Shown here piece after piece: positions 1 to 8,685 of a stretch of 64,000 nt of DNA; the first letter of the stretch is position 1; each line of letters begins with the position of its first letter. Below the pieces are notes generated by a model. It made no database searches and was not told the DNA's origin. It worked only from the letters and a program-made list of their open reading frames with translations. A program made the position numbers and the translations under genes. This DNA is from Brachybacterium vulturis (lineage in GTDB: Bacteria; Actinomycetota; Actinomycetes; Actinomycetales; Dermabacteraceae): assembly GCF_002407185.1 (NCBI RefSeq), contig NZ_CP023563.1:1550001-1614000 (forward strand), given 5' to 3'.

Positions 1-276
1 GAGATCGTGGGTACGGGCTACCGTGTCACCGCGAAGGGCACGGACCTCGAGTTCGCCCTCGGCTTCTCCCACCCCGTCGTGGTGAAGGCGCCCCAGGGCA
101 TCACCTTCACCGTCGAGACCCCGGCCAAGTTCTCGGTCAGCGGCATCTCGAAGCAGCAGGTGGGCGAGGTCGCGGCGAACATCCGCAAGATCCGCAGGCC
201 CGAGCCCTACAAGGGCAAGGGTGTGCGCTACGCCGACGAGATCGTGGTCCGCAAGGCCGGAAAGGCTGGTAAGTGA
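1..276 (+). CDS. rplF: 50S ribosomal protein L6, 3' part (5' end outside window)
   Basis: The reading frame is open from base 1 (codon 1 is GAG) to the TGA at 274-276, giving the last 91 residues of L6, a primary 23S rRNA-binding protein of the large subunit. The C-terminal L6 signature [11 protein letters not shown] is visible near the end, followed by the usual lysine-rich tail. It is the first gene of the spc-type run rplF-rplR-rpsE-rpmD-rplO. The missing N-terminal half lies upstream of the window, so this is truncation by the window edge and not a pseudogene. Confidence 0.97.
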   Translation, partial: EIVGTGYRVTAKGTDLEFALGFSHPVVVKAPQGITFTVETPAKFSVSGISKQQVGEVAANIRKIRRPEPYKGKGVRYADEIVVRKAGKAGK

Positions 277-278
277 TC

Positions 279-665
279 ATGGGTTACGCACTCAAGCACA
301 CCAAGGGCAACCGCGGCAGCAAGCTGCGCTCGCGCGGCCGTCGTCACCTGCGGGTCCGTCGTCGTGTCATCGGCACCGCCCAGCGCCCCCGCCTGGTGGT
401 CACCCGCTCGGCGCGCCACGTCTTCGTGCAGGTCGTCGACGACGCCCTGGGCAAGACCATCGCGTCGGCCTCGACCATGGAGGCGGACCTGCGCGGCTCG
501 GAGAGCACCAAGTCGGACAAGGCCCGCACCGTCGGGACCCTGGTCGCCGAGCGTGCCCGGGCCGCCGGGATCGACTCCGTCGTGTTCGACCGCGGCGGCA
601 ACAAGTACCACGGCCGTGTGGCCGCCGTCGCTGACGGTGCCCGCGAGGCTGGCCTGGCGCTGTGA
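279..665 (+). CDS. rplR: 50S ribosomal protein L18
   Basis: 128-residue L18, which binds 5S rRNA and links it to the 23S rRNA. The basic N-terminus ([14 protein letters not shown]) and the core [20 protein letters not shown] match the family, as does the ending [23 protein letters not shown]. Two starts are possible: a GTG at 273, whose GTGA overlaps the rplF stop and which lies 7 nt after GGAAAGG (259-265), or the ATG at 279, 13 nt after it. I chose the ATG because it gives the normal family N-terminus; the GTG would add two residues. It is translationally coupled to rplF either way. Confidence 0.95.
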   Translation: MGYALKHTKGNRGSKLRSRGRRHLRVRRRVIGTAQRPRLVVTRSARHVFVQVVDDALGKTIASASTMEADLRGSESTKSDKARTVGTLVAERARAAGIDSVVFDRGGNKYHGRVAAVADGAREAGLAL

Positions 666-702
666 TCGCCGCCCGGACACAGGACGAGAAGAGGATCTGA
701 AT

Positions 703-1386
703 ATGGCTGCACAGCAGCGGAACAACGGTCCCGCGGCCTCCGGCCGACGGGACGACAACTCCAACACCAGCAACGATCGTGGACGCCAGGGTGGCGACCG
801 CGGTGGTCGCCAGGGTGGCCGCGGCCGCGGGCAGGAGGCCGAGAAGTCGGCATTCCTCGAGCGCGTCGTGAGCATCAACCGCGTGTCGAAGGTCGTCAAG
901 GGCGGCCGTCGATTCTCCTTCACCGCCCTCGTGGTGGTGGGTGACGGCGACGGCACCGTCGGTGTCGGCTACGGCAAGGCCAAGGAGGTCCCTGCGGCGA
1001 TCTCCAAGGGTGTCGAGGAGGCGAAGAAGAACTTCTTCCGCGTCCCGCGCATCCAGGGCACCGTCGTGCACCCGGTCCAGGGTGAGGATGCGGCGGGCGT
1101 CGTCCTGCTGCGCCCGGCCGCCCCGGGCACCGGTGTGATCGCCGGCGGTCCGGTCCGCGCCGTCCTCGAGTGCGCCGGAGTGCACGACGTGCTCTCCAAG
1201 TCGCTCGGTTCGACCAACCAGATCAACATCGTGCGGGCGACCGTCGATGCGCTCAAGCAGCTCGAGGAGCCGGAGGCCGTGGCAGCACGTCGTGGCCTCG
1301 CGGTCGAGGACGTCGCCCCGGCGGCGCTCCTGCGGGCACAGGCCGAGGGTCGCGCCGCGGCCCGTGCGGAGAAGGTGGGTGCCTGA
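703..1386 (+). CDS. rpsE: 30S ribosomal protein S5
   Basis: 227-residue S5, a small-subunit protein involved in decoding fidelity and the helicase activity at the mRNA entry. The ATG at 703 follows the GA-rich stretch at 684-695. Residues about 1-45 are a low-complexity Gly/Arg/Gln-rich extension ([18 protein letters not shown]) typical of actinobacterial S5. The S5 double-stranded RNA-binding domain ([21 protein letters not shown]) follows, then the C-terminal fold with [15 protein letters not shown] and [15 protein letters not shown]. The stop overlaps the rpmD start by one base. Confidence 0.97.
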   Translation: MAAQQRNNGPAASGRRDDNSNTSNDRGRQGGDRGGRQGGRGRGQEAEKSAFLERVVSINRVSKVVKGGRRFSFTALVVVGDGDGTVGVGYGKAKEVPAAISKGVEEAKKNFFRVPRIQGTVVHPVQGEDAAGVVLLRPAAPGTGVIAGGPVRAVLECAGVHDVLSKSLGSTNQINIVRATVDALKQLEEPEAVAARRGLAVEDVAPAALLRAQAEGRAAARAEKVGA

Positions 1387-1565
1387 TGCAGATCAAGGTG
1401 ACCCAGACCCGTTCCGAGATCGGCGGCAACCCGACCCAGCGAGCCACCCTGCGCGGCCTCGGCCTCAAGCGCATCGGTGACACCGTGGTGAAGGAAGACC
1501 GCCCTGAGATCCGCGGCATGATCCGCACCGTCACCCACCTGGTGACGTTCGAAGAGGTGGACTGA
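1386..1565 (+). CDS. rpmD: 50S ribosomal protein L30
   Basis: 59-residue L30, normal length for a bacterial L30. It carries the family features [10 protein letters not shown] and the [16 protein letters not shown] segment. TGATG overlap with rpsE (A1386 shared) indicates translational coupling. It sits in the standard place between rpsE and rplO. Confidence 0.96.
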   Translation: MQIKVTQTRSEIGGNPTQRATLRGLGLKRIGDTVVKEDRPEIRGMIRTVTHLVTFEEVD

Positions 1566-1568
1566 CAG

Positions 1569-2036
1569 ATGATGAACAACGCTGACAACTCCGATGCTCC
1601 TCTGAAGCTTCACGACCTGCGCCCCGCGCCGGGTTCGAAGACCGCACGCACGCGCGTCGGTCGTGGTGAGGCCTCCAAGGGCAAGACCGCCGGTCGTGGT
1701 ACCAAGGGCACGAAGGCCCGGTACCAGGTGCCGGCGCTGTTCGAGGGCGGGCAGGTGCCGCTGCACATGCGGCTGCCGAAGCTTCGCGGCTTCACCAACC
1801 CCTTCCGCGTCGAGTACCAGGTCGTGAACCTGGCGACCCTGCAGGAGCTGTTCCCCGAGGGCGGCACCGTCACGGTCGAGGAGCTCGTCGCCAAGGGTGC
1901 GGTGCGCAAGAACCAGCCGGTCAAGGTGCTGGGCTCGGGCGACGTGAGCGTCAAGCTCGACGTCACCGTGCAGAAGTTCTCCGCCTCGGCGGAGCAGAAG
2001 ATCGCGGCGGCTGGCGGGTCCGTCACCACCGCGTGA
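1569..2036 (+). CDS. rplO: 50S ribosomal protein L15
   Basis: 155-residue L15, a late-assembly 23S rRNA-binding protein. The N-terminal extended region ([34 protein letters not shown]) is the long basic arm that threads into the rRNA, and the globular domain ends near residue 150. Two adjacent ATGs (1569 and 1572) exist; GAGGTGG at 1553-1559 is better spaced for 1569. It is the last gene before a very strong hairpin (2046-2091), so the ribosomal part of the operon probably ends here. Confidence 0.96.
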   Translation: MMNNADNSDAPLKLHDLRPAPGSKTARTRVGRGEASKGKTAGRGTKGTKARYQVPALFEGGQVPLHMRLPKLRGFTNPFRVEYQVVNLATLQELFPEGGTVTVEELVAKGAVRKNQPVKVLGSGDVSVKLDVTVQKFSASAEQKIAAAGGSVTTA

Positions 2037-2045
2037 GTCTCTTTT

Positions 2046-2091
2046 GACGGGGCACCGCGGCGCAGAATACTCTGCTCCGCGGTGCCCCGTC
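2046..2091 (+). terminator. Strong hairpin between rplO and secY
   Basis: A perfect 15-bp stem (2046-2060 with 2077-2091), one C/T mismatch, then five more pairs (2062-2066 with 2071-2075) closed by an ATAC loop. There is no clear T-run after it, which is common for GC-rich actinobacterial terminators. It lies 10 nt after the rplO stop and separates ribosomal genes from secY-adk-map. It could be a full terminator or an attenuator that lowers secY transcription. Confidence 0.75.
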
Positions 2092-2200
2092 GTCATATCC
2101 CGTGGTCATACGGGGCCGGTCCGACGGCCGTGCAGACACGCGGCACCGGGACGGGCATGACACCCTAGGTCCCGTCCCCGGACCCCCAGGAGGGAAACAG

Positions 2201-3505
2201 GTGAACTCGTTCGTGCGCGCGCTGCGCACCCCCGAGCTGAGAGCGAAGATCTTCTTCACGCTCGGTCTGATCGCCGTCTATCGCCTCGGCGTCTTCATCC
2301 CCACCCCGGGATTCGACGCCACCAACGTGATGATGTGCGCAGACCAGGCGGCCTCGGCCGGTGGCTCCAACGTCCTGGGCATGGTCAACATGTTCTCCGG
2401 TGGCGCCCTGCTGCAGCTTTCCGTCTTCGCCCTCGGCGTGATGCCCTACATCACCGCCTCCATCATCGTGCAGCTGCTGCGGGTGGTGATCCCGCGGTTC
2501 GAGGCCCTCCACAAGGAGGGCGCCTCCGGCACCGCGAAGCTCACCCAGTACACCCGGTACCTCACCATCGGGCTCGGCGTGCTCCAGTCGACCACCATCA
2601 TCACGCTGGTGCGCTCGGGCAACTTCTTCGTGGGCTGCAACCTCGAGCTGGTCCCGGACCAGTCGCTCCTGACGCTGCTGACCATGGTGCTGACCATGAC
2701 CGTCGGCACCGTGCTGATCATGTTCATGGGCGAGATGATCACCGAGCGCGGCGTGGGCAACGGCATGTCGCTGATGATCTTCACCTCGATCGCCGCGGGT
2801 TTCCCGGCCTCCTTCGGCCAGGTCTTCAAGATGCAGGGATGGCTCACCTTCTCGCTGGTGCTCCTCGTCGGCCTGGTGATCATGGTCGGGATGGTGTTCG
2901 TCGAACAGGCGCAGCGCCGGATCCCGGTCCAGTACGCCAAGCGCATGGTGGGCCGGCGCATGTACGGCGGCACCTCCACCTACATCCCGGTCAAGGTCAA
3001 CCAGGCCGGCGTCATCCCGGTCATCTTCGCCGCCTCGATCCTGGCGCTGCCCCAGATGGCGAGCTCCTTCGGGGATCCGGAGGCCGGCTGGGTGCAGTGG
3101 GTGAACGCGCACCTGGTCATGGGCTTCTCGTTCTCCTGGATCTACGCGATCGTCTACGTGACCCTGATCGTCTTCTTCGCCTTCTTCTACACCTCGATCA
3201 CCTTCAACGCCGAGGAGATCGCGGACAACATGAAGAAGTACGGGGGCTTCGTCCCCAACGTCCGCGCCGGCCGGCCCACGGAGCGCTACCTGCGCTACGT
3301 GATCAACCGGATCCAGTCCGCGGGCGCCGTGTACCTCGCGGTGATCTGCCTGATCCCGCTGATCGCACTCGTCTATCTCGGAACCTCGCAGGACTTCCCG
3401 CTCGGCGGCGTGTCCCTGCTGATCATCATCGGCGTCGGCCTCGACACCGTGAAGCAGATCGATGCGAAGCTCCAGCAGCACCACTACGAAGGGATCCTCC
3501 GGTGA
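2201..3505 (+). CDS. secY: Preprotein translocase subunit SecY
   Basis: 434-residue SecY, the channel subunit of the Sec translocon in the cytoplasmic membrane. About ten hydrophobic segments are visible, starting with the TM1 region KIFFTLGLIAVYRLG and including FSGGALLQLSVFALGVMPYI and MGEMITERGVGNGMSLMIF. The GTG at 2201 was chosen because AGGAGGG (2188-2194) lies 6 nt before it; a longer frame open from 2102 lacks SecY similarity. The stop overlaps the adk start by 4 bp (GTGA). SecE and SecG are not in the window. Confidence 0.97.
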   Translation: MNSFVRALRTPELRAKIFFTLGLIAVYRLGVFIPTPGFDATNVMMCADQAASAGGSNVLGMVNMFSGGALLQLSVFALGVMPYITASIIVQLLRVVIPRFEALHKEGASGTAKLTQYTRYLTIGLGVLQSTTIITLVRSGNFFVGCNLELVPDQSLLTLLTMVLTMTVGTVLIMFMGEMITERGVGNGMSLMIFTSIAAGFPASFGQVFKMQGWLTFSLVLLVGLVIMVGMVFVEQAQRRIPVQYAKRMVGRRMYGGTSTYIPVKVNQAGVIPVIFAASILALPQMASSFGDPEAGWVQWVNAHLVMGFSFSWIYAIVYVTLIVFFAFFYTSITFNAEEIADNMKKYGGFVPNVRAGRPTERYLRYVINRIQSAGAVYLAVICLIPLIALVYLGTSQDFPLGGVSLLIIIGVGLDTVKQIDAKLQQHHYEGILR

Positions 3506-4095
3506 ACACCTCGACCACCGACACCTCCGCGCGCCGGCTGCTCATCGTCGGCCCGCCCGGCGCCGGCAAGGGCACCCAGGCCGTGCGCATCGCCGAGCAG
3601 CTGTCCATCCCGGCCATCTCCACCGGCGACATCTTCCGCGCGAACGTCTCCGGCCAGACCGAGCTCGGCGTGCTCGCGAAGTCCTACATGGACTCCGGAG
3701 AGTACGTCCCGGACTCCGTCACCAACGACATGGTGCGCTCGCGCCTGGCCGAGGACGACGCGCAGGGCGGCTTCCTGCTGGACGGCTATCCCCGCACCCT
3801 CGACCAGGTCGAGGCGCTGGATTCGATGCTGTCCGAGCTCGAGACCTCCCTCGATGCCGTGCTGCTGCTCGTGGTCGAGACCGAGGAGGTCGTCGGCCGC
3901 CTCGTCGAGCGCGGCAAGGAGCAGGGCCGCAGCGACGACACCGAGGAGACCATCCGCAAGCGTCTCGACGTCTACGCGGAGCAGACCGCGCCGCTGATCG
4001 ACGTCTACGAGAAGCGCGGCCTGGTGCGCCGGGTCGACGGCATGGCCTCGATCGACGAGGTCACCGCCGCGCTGCGCGAGGCCCTCGCCGGCTGA
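3502..4095 (+). CDS. adk: Adenylate kinase
   Basis: 197-residue cytosolic enzyme that interconverts ATP + AMP and 2 ADP. The P-loop GPPGAGKGT is at about residues 17-24, the AMP-binding TGDIFRANV follows, and GFLLDGYPRT is present. The LID region (RGKEQGRSDD) is short and lacks zinc cysteines, as in actinobacterial short-form Adk. The GTG start overlaps the secY stop by 4 bp and the gene ends in a 1-base overlap with map, so secY-adk-map is one translationally coupled unit. Confidence 0.97.
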   Translation: MNTSTTDTSARRLLIVGPPGAGKGTQAVRIAEQLSIPAISTGDIFRANVSGQTELGVLAKSYMDSGEYVPDSVTNDMVRSRLAEDDAQGGFLLDGYPRTLDQVEALDSMLSELETSLDAVLLLVVETEEVVGRLVERGKEQGRSDDTEETIRKRLDVYAEQTAPLIDVYEKRGLVRRVDGMASIDEVTAALREALAG

Positions 4096-4943
4096 TGAGC
4101 ATCCTGCCGGAGCGGGTGGAGCTGAAGACTCCCGAGCAGATCCTGGTGATGCGGCGCAGCGGCCAGCTGCTGCACCGCGTGCACGAGATGCTCGCCGAGC
4201 AGATCCGTCCCGGGGTGACCACCAACCAGCTGGACACCCTCGCGCACGACATGATCCGGGATGCCGGGGCCACCCCGAACTTCCTGGGCTACCAGGGATA
4301 CCCGGCCACGCTGTGCCTCAGCGTGAACGACGTCGTGGTCCACGGGATCCCCGACGACCGTCCGCTCCAGGACGGCGACATCGTCTCGATCGACGGTGGA
4401 CTGATCATCGACGGCTGGCACTCGGATGCCGCCCGCACCCATGTGGTGGGGGAGCCCCGCTCCGTCGCGGATGCAGAGCTGGTGCGCATCACCCGCGAGG
4501 CGCTGTGGACCGGCATCGCGGCGCTGGCCACCGCCGCTCGGGTGGGCGAGATCGGCGCCGCGATCGAGGACTTCGTCGCCGACGCGGCGGGCGAGTCCCT
4601 CTCCCACCTCGAGGGCTTCGGGGGCCATGGCATCGGCAGCGCGATGCACCAGGCCCCCGACGTCATGAACTACCGCACCCGGTCCCGCGGACCGAGGGTG
4701 CGCCCCGGGCTGTGCCTGGCCATCGAGCCGATGCTGATCCAGGGCCCCGGCAACTGGGTGCTCGAGGACGACGACTGGACCGTGCGGGCCACCGCGGGCG
4801 GCCGGGCCGCCCACAGCGAGCACTCCGTCGCCGTGACCGAGCAGGGCCTGCTGGTGCTCACGGCGGGCGATGGCGGCGCCGCCGAGCTCGCGCTGCGCGG
4901 GGTGGTCGCCGCCCCCGACCCGCTCGCCGACGCCGCTGGCTGA
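4095..4943 (+). CDS. map: Type I methionine aminopeptidase
   Basis: 282-residue enzyme that removes the initiator Met from nascent proteins. The metal-binding residues of the pita-bread fold are visible: the two Asp in VSIDGGLIIDGWHSDAARTH, His in GFGGHGIG, Glu in CLAIEPM and Glu in AHSEHSVAV. Substrate His is in VVHGIPDD. The start overlaps the adk stop by one base. It follows adk as in most spc operons. The C-terminus has a short Ala-rich tail beyond the catalytic fold. Confidence 0.96.
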   Translation: MSILPERVELKTPEQILVMRRSGQLLHRVHEMLAEQIRPGVTTNQLDTLAHDMIRDAGATPNFLGYQGYPATLCLSVNDVVVHGIPDDRPLQDGDIVSIDGGLIIDGWHSDAARTHVVGEPRSVADAELVRITREALWTGIAALATAARVGEIGAAIEDFVADAAGESLSHLEGFGGHGIGSAMHQAPDVMNYRTRSRGPRVRPGLCLAIEPMLIQGPGNWVLEDDDWTVRATAGGRAAHSEHSVAVTEQGLLVLTAGDGGAAELALRGVVAAPDPLADAAG

Positions 4944-4962
4944 CGGGCTGCGGGCGAGCCCG
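4944..4962 (+). terminator. Short hairpin directly after map
   Basis: CGGGCT (4944-4949) and AGCCCG (4957-4962) form a 6-bp stem with a 7-nt loop beginning at the base after the map stop. It is modest in length with no T-run. Its position at the end of secY-adk-map suggests a weak terminator or 3'-end stabiliser. Confidence 0.4.
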
Positions 4963-5259
4963 CCGAGCAGTGTGACGTGAGCGGCGTCATCACCGCCGGC
5001 CCTCGCCTCGAGGGGGAGGCGCGTGTAGGCTGGTCCATCGGGTGTGCTCCGCGCGCGTCGTCCCCTTCGCAGGTCGTGCAGTCCCGTCGTGCCGACTCAT
5101 CGACCGGCTCCGCCGTGTCGATCAGCGAGACCGACGATTCGCCGAGGCGTCACCCGTGTCGACCACCGCACCGTCACCCGACGGTCGGTGAGCACGGCCT
5201 GAGGAATCAGGAACGCGGAACTCGGACCCGGCGTGCCGGAGGCGAGAGATTGGGGAGGC
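4963..5259 (+). other. Intergenic region before infA; no gene seen
   Basis: About 300 bp between map and infA. No reading frame here resembles a protein. A TAGGCT hexamer at 5026-5031 could be a -10 element for infA, but I see no convincing -35. The infA and rpmJ run therefore probably has its own promoter and a leader of roughly 200 nt. GGAGG at 5238-5242 and GGGGAGG at 5252-5258 lie near the infA start, neither ideally spaced. Confidence 0.4.
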
Positions 5260-5481
5260 ATGGCGAAGAAGGACGGCGTGATCGAAGTCGAGGGGCGAGT
5301 CACGGAGGCGCTCGCGAATGCGCGTTTCCGGGTCGAGCTCGACAACGGGCACAAGGTGCTCGCGCACATCTCCGGGAAGATGCGCCAGCACTACATCCGC
5401 ATCCTTCCCGAGGACCGCGTGGTCGTCGAGCTGAGCCCCTACGACCTCGACCGTGGCCGCATCGTGTACCGCTACAAGTGA
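5260..5481 (+). CDS. infA: Translation initiation factor IF-1
   Basis: 73-residue IF-1, an S1/OB-fold protein that occupies the ribosomal A site during initiation. The canonical start [18 protein letters not shown] and the ending [10 protein letters not shown] fix the gene. The ATG at 5260 was chosen for this N-terminus; an upstream in-frame GTG at 5233 would add nine unrelated residues. rpmJ follows after 22 bp. Confidence 0.97.
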   Translation: MAKKDGVIEVEGRVTEALANARFRVELDNGHKVLAHISGKMRQHYIRILPEDRVVVELSPYDLDRGRIVYRYK

Positions 5482-5503
5482 TCGTCCCGGGAGAAGGAAA
5501 GCA

Positions 5504-5617
5504 ATGAAGGTCAAGCCGAGCGTCAAGCCGATCTGTGACAACTGCAAGGTGATCCGTCGCCACGCGCGAGTCATGGTCATCTGCTCGAACCCCCGTCACA
5601 AGCAGCGCCAGGGCTGA
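5504..5617 (+). CDS. rpmJ: 50S ribosomal protein L36
   Basis: 37-residue L36, one of the smallest ribosomal proteins. The sequence begins [19 protein letters not shown] and ends NPRHKQRQG. The zinc-binding pattern is intact (Cys-X2-Cys, a third Cys in VICSN, His in RHKQ), so this is the zinc-containing C+ form. GAGAAGGAAA (5491-5500) is the ribosome-binding region. Standard position between infA and rpsM. Confidence 0.96.
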   Translation: MKVKPSVKPICDNCKVIRRHARVMVICSNPRHKQRQG

Positions 5618-5828
5618 GCGGAGCATTCCGCCCGTCCCGGCCCCTGCCGTGACCGCCGCCTCGAGCGGCCCGCCCCCGAGGGGGCACCGCCCGCATCGCG
5701 GGCACACAAGAGAAGAGACGATCCCACCGGCCCGAGCCGGCCACCCGCAGTACGGAGGCTGCGGCGCCCGGGGCAGACCCGAGGCGAGGGATCGGATCAG
5801 GCCTCCGAAACAGTAGGAGAATCTGCAC

Positions 5829-6203
5829 ATGGCACGTCTGGTGGGAGTGGACCTTCCGCGCGAGAAGCGCCTCGAAGTCGCCCTGACGTACATCTTCGGC
5901 GTGGGACGCACCCGCGCCCTGGAGACCCTGGCCGCAACCGGCGTCTCCGGCGACCTCCGGGTCCGCGAGGTCAGCGATGAGGACTTCGTCAAGCTGCGCG
6001 ATCACATCGAAGAGCACTACATGATCGAGGGCGACCTGCGCCGCGAGGTCGCCGCGGACATCCGCCGCAAGGTCGAGATCGGCAGCTACCAGGGCCTGCG
6101 CCACCGCCGTGGCCTGCCCGTCCACGGTCAGCGCACGAAGACCAACGCGCGCACCCGCAAGGGTCCCAAGCGCACGGTCGCCGGCAAGAAGAAGACCCGC
6201 TGA
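5829..6203 (+). CDS. rpsM: 30S ribosomal protein S13
   Basis: 124-residue S13, which contacts the initiator tRNA and forms bridges to the large subunit. The family start [21 protein letters not shown] and [20 protein letters not shown] are clear, ending in a basic KKKTR tail. The 211-bp gap after rpmJ is GC-rich with CCCCC/GGGGG complementarity at 5673-5684, so an rRNA-regulated leader structure is possible but not demonstrable. AGTAGGAG just upstream of the ATG is the ribosome-binding site. Confidence 0.97.
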   Translation: MARLVGVDLPREKRLEVALTYIFGVGRTRALETLAATGVSGDLRVREVSDEDFVKLRDHIEEHYMIEGDLRREVAADIRRKVEIGSYQGLRHRRGLPVHGQRTKTNARTRKGPKRTVAGKKKTR

Positions 6204-6307
6204 TCCACGGCCTCCGCCGTCGGACCGCAGGCGCCTTCCGACCCGTAGTCACTTCGCGCCGCTGAGGGATCCGGCGCACCCCACATCCACCAGAGGAGTT
6301 CTGCCGT

Positions 6308-6712
6308 ATGGCAACCAAGACCCGTCAGGCCGCCGCGCGCAAGCCGCGCCGCAAGGACAAGAAGAACATCGTCAACGGCCAGGCCCACATCAAGAGCACG
6401 TTCAACAACACCATCGTGTCCATCACGGACCCGACCGGTGCTGTCATCTCCTGGGCCTCCGCCGGCCAGGTCGGCTTCAAGGGCTCGCGCAAGTCGACCC
6501 CCTACGCCGCGCAGATGGCCGCCGAGGCCGCTGCCCGCCAGGCGCAGGAGCACGGGATGAAGAAGGTCGATGTCTTCGTCAAGGGCCCGGGCTCCGGCCG
6601 TGAGACCGCGATCCGTTCGCTCACCGCGACCGGCCTCGAGGTCGGGTCGATCCAGGACGTCACCCCGCAGCCGCACAACGGCACCCGCCCGGCCAAGCGC
6701 CGCCGCGTCTGA
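6308..6712 (+). CDS. rpsK: 30S ribosomal protein S11
   Basis: 134-residue S11 of the 30S platform. Core motifs are [20 protein letters not shown] and the C-terminal [16 protein letters not shown] clear AGAGGAG-type site precedes the ATG. In many actinobacteria rpsD follows; here it does not, and two tandem hairpins (6719-6788) separate rpsK from rpoA. Confidence 0.97.
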   Translation: MATKTRQAAARKPRRKDKKNIVNGQAHIKSTFNNTIVSITDPTGAVISWASAGQVGFKGSRKSTPYAAQMAAEAAARQAQEHGMKKVDVFVKGPGSGRETAIRSLTATGLEVGSIQDVTPQPHNGTRPAKRRRV

Positions 6713-6718
6713 CCGCGT

Positions 6719-6753
6719 CGACCGGGGCGGAGCCCGCTGCTCCGCCCCGGTCG
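6719..6753 (+). terminator. Hairpin 1 between rpsK and rpoA
   Basis: A perfect 15-bp GC-rich stem (6719-6733 with 6739-6753) and a CCGCT loop, starting 6 nt after the rpsK stop. No T-run follows. With the second hairpin at 6758 it forms a tandem structure that probably terminates or attenuates transcription before rpoA. Confidence 0.7.
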
Positions 6754-6757
6754 TCCC

Positions 6758-6788
6758 GTGCCGGGCACGGCATCCCCGTGCCCGGCAC
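6758..6788 (+). terminator. Hairpin 2 between rpsK and rpoA
   Basis: A perfect 13-bp stem (6758-6770 with 6776-6788) with a CATCC loop, only 4 nt after hairpin 1. Each arm is itself partly self-complementary (GTGCC/GGCAC), so alternative folds are possible. Its function could be termination, attenuation or mRNA processing. Confidence 0.6.
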
Positions 6789-6866
6789 CCTGGACACCAC
6801 TCACTCATCTGGCCCACCGCCCCCTTCTGAGCGTCATATGGCGGACGCTCGCGGAAAGGATCCACA

Positions 6867-7862
6867 GTGCTCATTGCACAGCGCCCCACGCTGACCGAAG
6901 AGGTCGTGTCGGAGAATCGCTCCCGGTTCGTCATCGAGCCGCTCGAGCCCGGCTTCGGCTACACCCTCGGCAACTCCCTGCGTCGCACGCTGCTGTCCTC
7001 CATCCCCGGCGCCGCGGTCACCTCGATCCGCATCGACGGCGTGCTGCACGAGTTCAGCACCGTCCCCGGGGTCAAGGAGGACATCACCGAGGTCATCCTC
7101 AACATCAAGAACCTCGTCGTCTCCTCGGAGAACGACGAGCCCGTCGTGATGTACCTGCGCCGTGAGGAAGCCGGTCGCGTCACCGCCGCCGACATCACCC
7201 CGCCGGCCGGTGTGGAGATCCACAACCCCGACCTGCACATCGCGACGCTCAACGAGAAGGGCCGCCTGGAGATCGAGCTGATCGTCGAGCGCGGTCGCGG
7301 CTACGTCTCCGCTGCGCAGAACAAGGGCGTCGACGGCGAGATCGGCCGGGTCCCGGTCGACTCGATCTACTCGCCCGTGCTCAAGGTGACCTACAAGGTC
7401 GAGGCGACCCGTGTCGAGCAGCGCACCGACTTCGACAAGCTCATCGTCGACGTCGAGACCAAGCCGGCCATCTCCGCGCGTGACGCGGTGGCCTCTGCCG
7501 GCAAGACCCTGGTCGAGCTGTTCGGACTGGCCCACGAGCTGAACCAGGAGGCGGAGGGCATCGAGATCGGCCCCTCGCCCACGGACCAGGCGCTGGCCGC
7601 CGATCTGGCGCTGCCGATCAACGACCTCAACCTCACGGTGCGGTCGTACAACTGCCTGATGCGCGAGGGTGTCCACACCGTCGGCGAGCTGACCGCCCGT
7701 TCCGAGGCCGATCTGCTCGACATCCGCAACTTCGGCCAGAAGTCCATCGATGAGGTCAAGGCCAAGCTCGTCGACCTCGGACTGTCGCTGAAGGACTCCC
7801 CGGCCGGCTTCGACCCGTCGGCCCTGGACTCCTACTCCGACGACTTCGGCGACCAGTACTGA
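6867..7862 (+). CDS. rpoA: DNA-directed RNA polymerase subunit alpha
   Basis: 331-residue alpha subunit. The N-terminal assembly domain ([25 protein letters not shown]) and the C-terminal UP-element/activator-binding domain (about residues 245-310, with [13 protein letters not shown] and [16 protein letters not shown]) are both complete. The GTG at 6867 is 6 nt after GGAAAGGA (6853-6860). Followed by rplQ after 27 bp. The hairpins upstream suggest that rpoA-rplQ is at least partly uncoupled from the ribosomal genes before it. Confidence 0.98.
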   Translation: MLIAQRPTLTEEVVSENRSRFVIEPLEPGFGYTLGNSLRRTLLSSIPGAAVTSIRIDGVLHEFSTVPGVKEDITEVILNIKNLVVSSENDEPVVMYLRREEAGRVTAADITPPAGVEIHNPDLHIATLNEKGRLEIELIVERGRGYVSAAQNKGVDGEIGRVPVDSIYSPVLKVTYKVEATRVEQRTDFDKLIVDVETKPAISARDAVASAGKTLVELFGLAHELNQEAEGIEIGPSPTDQALAADLALPINDLNLTVRSYNCLMREGVHTVGELTARSEADLLDIRNFGQKSIDEVKAKLVDLGLSLKDSPAGFDPSALDSYSDDFGDQY

Positions 7863-7889
7863 CCAAAATTTTCTTCAAGGAGAACGACC

Positions 7890-8372
7890 ATGCCTGCACC
7901 CACCAAGGGCGCGCGCCTCGGGGGATCCCCCGCTCATGAGCGGATGATCCTCTCGGGTCTCGCCACCGAGCTGTTCCGCCACAAGGCGATCACCACCACT
8001 GAGACCAAGGCCAAGCGCCTGCGCCCCCACGCGGAGCGCCTCATCACCCAGGCGAAGAAGGGCGACCTCGCCTCTCGCCGCCGCGTCATGGAGACCGTCC
8101 GTGACAAGGGCGTCGTCTACACCCTGTTCGAGGAGATCGCCCCGACCTTCTCGGAGCGTCCCGGCGGCTACACCCGCATCACCAAGGTGGCCCCGCGTCG
8201 CGGCGACAACGCCCCGATGGCCGTCATCGAGCTGGTCACCGAGGAGTACTCCCCGAAGCAGGCCGTGGTGAAGGAGGCCGAGGGCGCCGCCAAGCACGCC
8301 TCCAAGGCCGACGACACCGCTGCGGCGGAGGAGAGCGCCGCGCCGGCCGCCGATGAGGACGCCGACGCCTGA
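7890..8372 (+). CDS. rplQ: 50S ribosomal protein L17
   Basis: 160-residue L17. Residues 1-120 are the conserved fold ([38 protein letters not shown] region); residues about 121-160 are an Ala/Glu/Asp-rich acidic tail typical of actinobacteria. The start is preceded by AAGGAG and an AAAATTTT tract (7865-7872) that is striking in this GC-rich background and may keep the ribosome-binding site unfolded. A hairpin at 8396-8437 closes the cluster. truA, which often follows rplQ, is 32 kb away. Confidence 0.96.
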   Translation: MPAPTKGARLGGSPAHERMILSGLATELFRHKAITTTETKAKRLRPHAERLITQAKKGDLASRRRVMETVRDKGVVYTLFEEIAPTFSERPGGYTRITKVAPRRGDNAPMAVIELVTEEYSPKQAVVKEAEGAAKHASKADDTAAAEESAAPAADEDADA

Positions 8373-8395
8373 GCAGCGTCTGACGCCGGCTCTCA

Positions 8396-8437
8396 CGAGG
8401 GCGGGTCGCAGGGAGAGATCTCCGCGGCCCGCCCTCG
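8396..8437 (+). terminator. Terminator-like hairpin after rplQ
   Basis: CGAGGGCGGG (8396-8405) pairs perfectly with CCCGCCCTCG (8428-8437); the 22-nt interior can form additional GGAGA/TCTCC pairing. It lies 24 nt after the rplQ stop and marks the end of the ribosomal cluster. Confidence 0.65.
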
Positions 8438-8481
8438 CGGTCGTGCGGGGCAGCGGCCGAGACGACCGGATCCCAGGGAAC

Positions 8482-8510
8482 TGGACCTTTCGGACGAAAT
8501 GCGCTTATAC
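8482..8510 (+). promoter_or_regulatory. Probable sigma-70-type promoter of the SLH amidase gene
   Basis: TGGACC (8482-8487) as -35, a 17-nt spacer, and TTATAC (8505-8510) as -10. The interval 8438-8685 has no gene; it holds this promoter and a leader of about 170 nt with an A-run and a C-run (8513-8538). The spacing is ideal, the -35 is only a partial match. Confidence 0.45.
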
Positions 8511-8685
8511 CCGGTGGAGCGACAAAAATCTCCCCCCTTTGCCGAATCGTGACCAAGAGCGGCGAGCAGGTGCGACGGCGGTGCACTAGCGTGGCGGGCG
8601 GGTGTCCCTCCGGCGCTCTGCCGTGCCACCGCACAGTGCTCCGGGCCGCGCCCCGTCCCATCCTTTTCCCCCGGAGCAACTCCTC

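Noticed and set aside
5618..5828. Possible ribosomal leader RNA upstream of rpsM
   Set aside because: There is C5/G5 complementarity but no conserved r-protein binding motif I can recognise; left unannotated.
6713..6866. Missing rpsD between rpsK and rpoA as a sign of a broken operon
   Set aside because: Several actinobacterial lineages carry rpsD elsewhere; absence alone is not unusual, so only the hairpins are reported.
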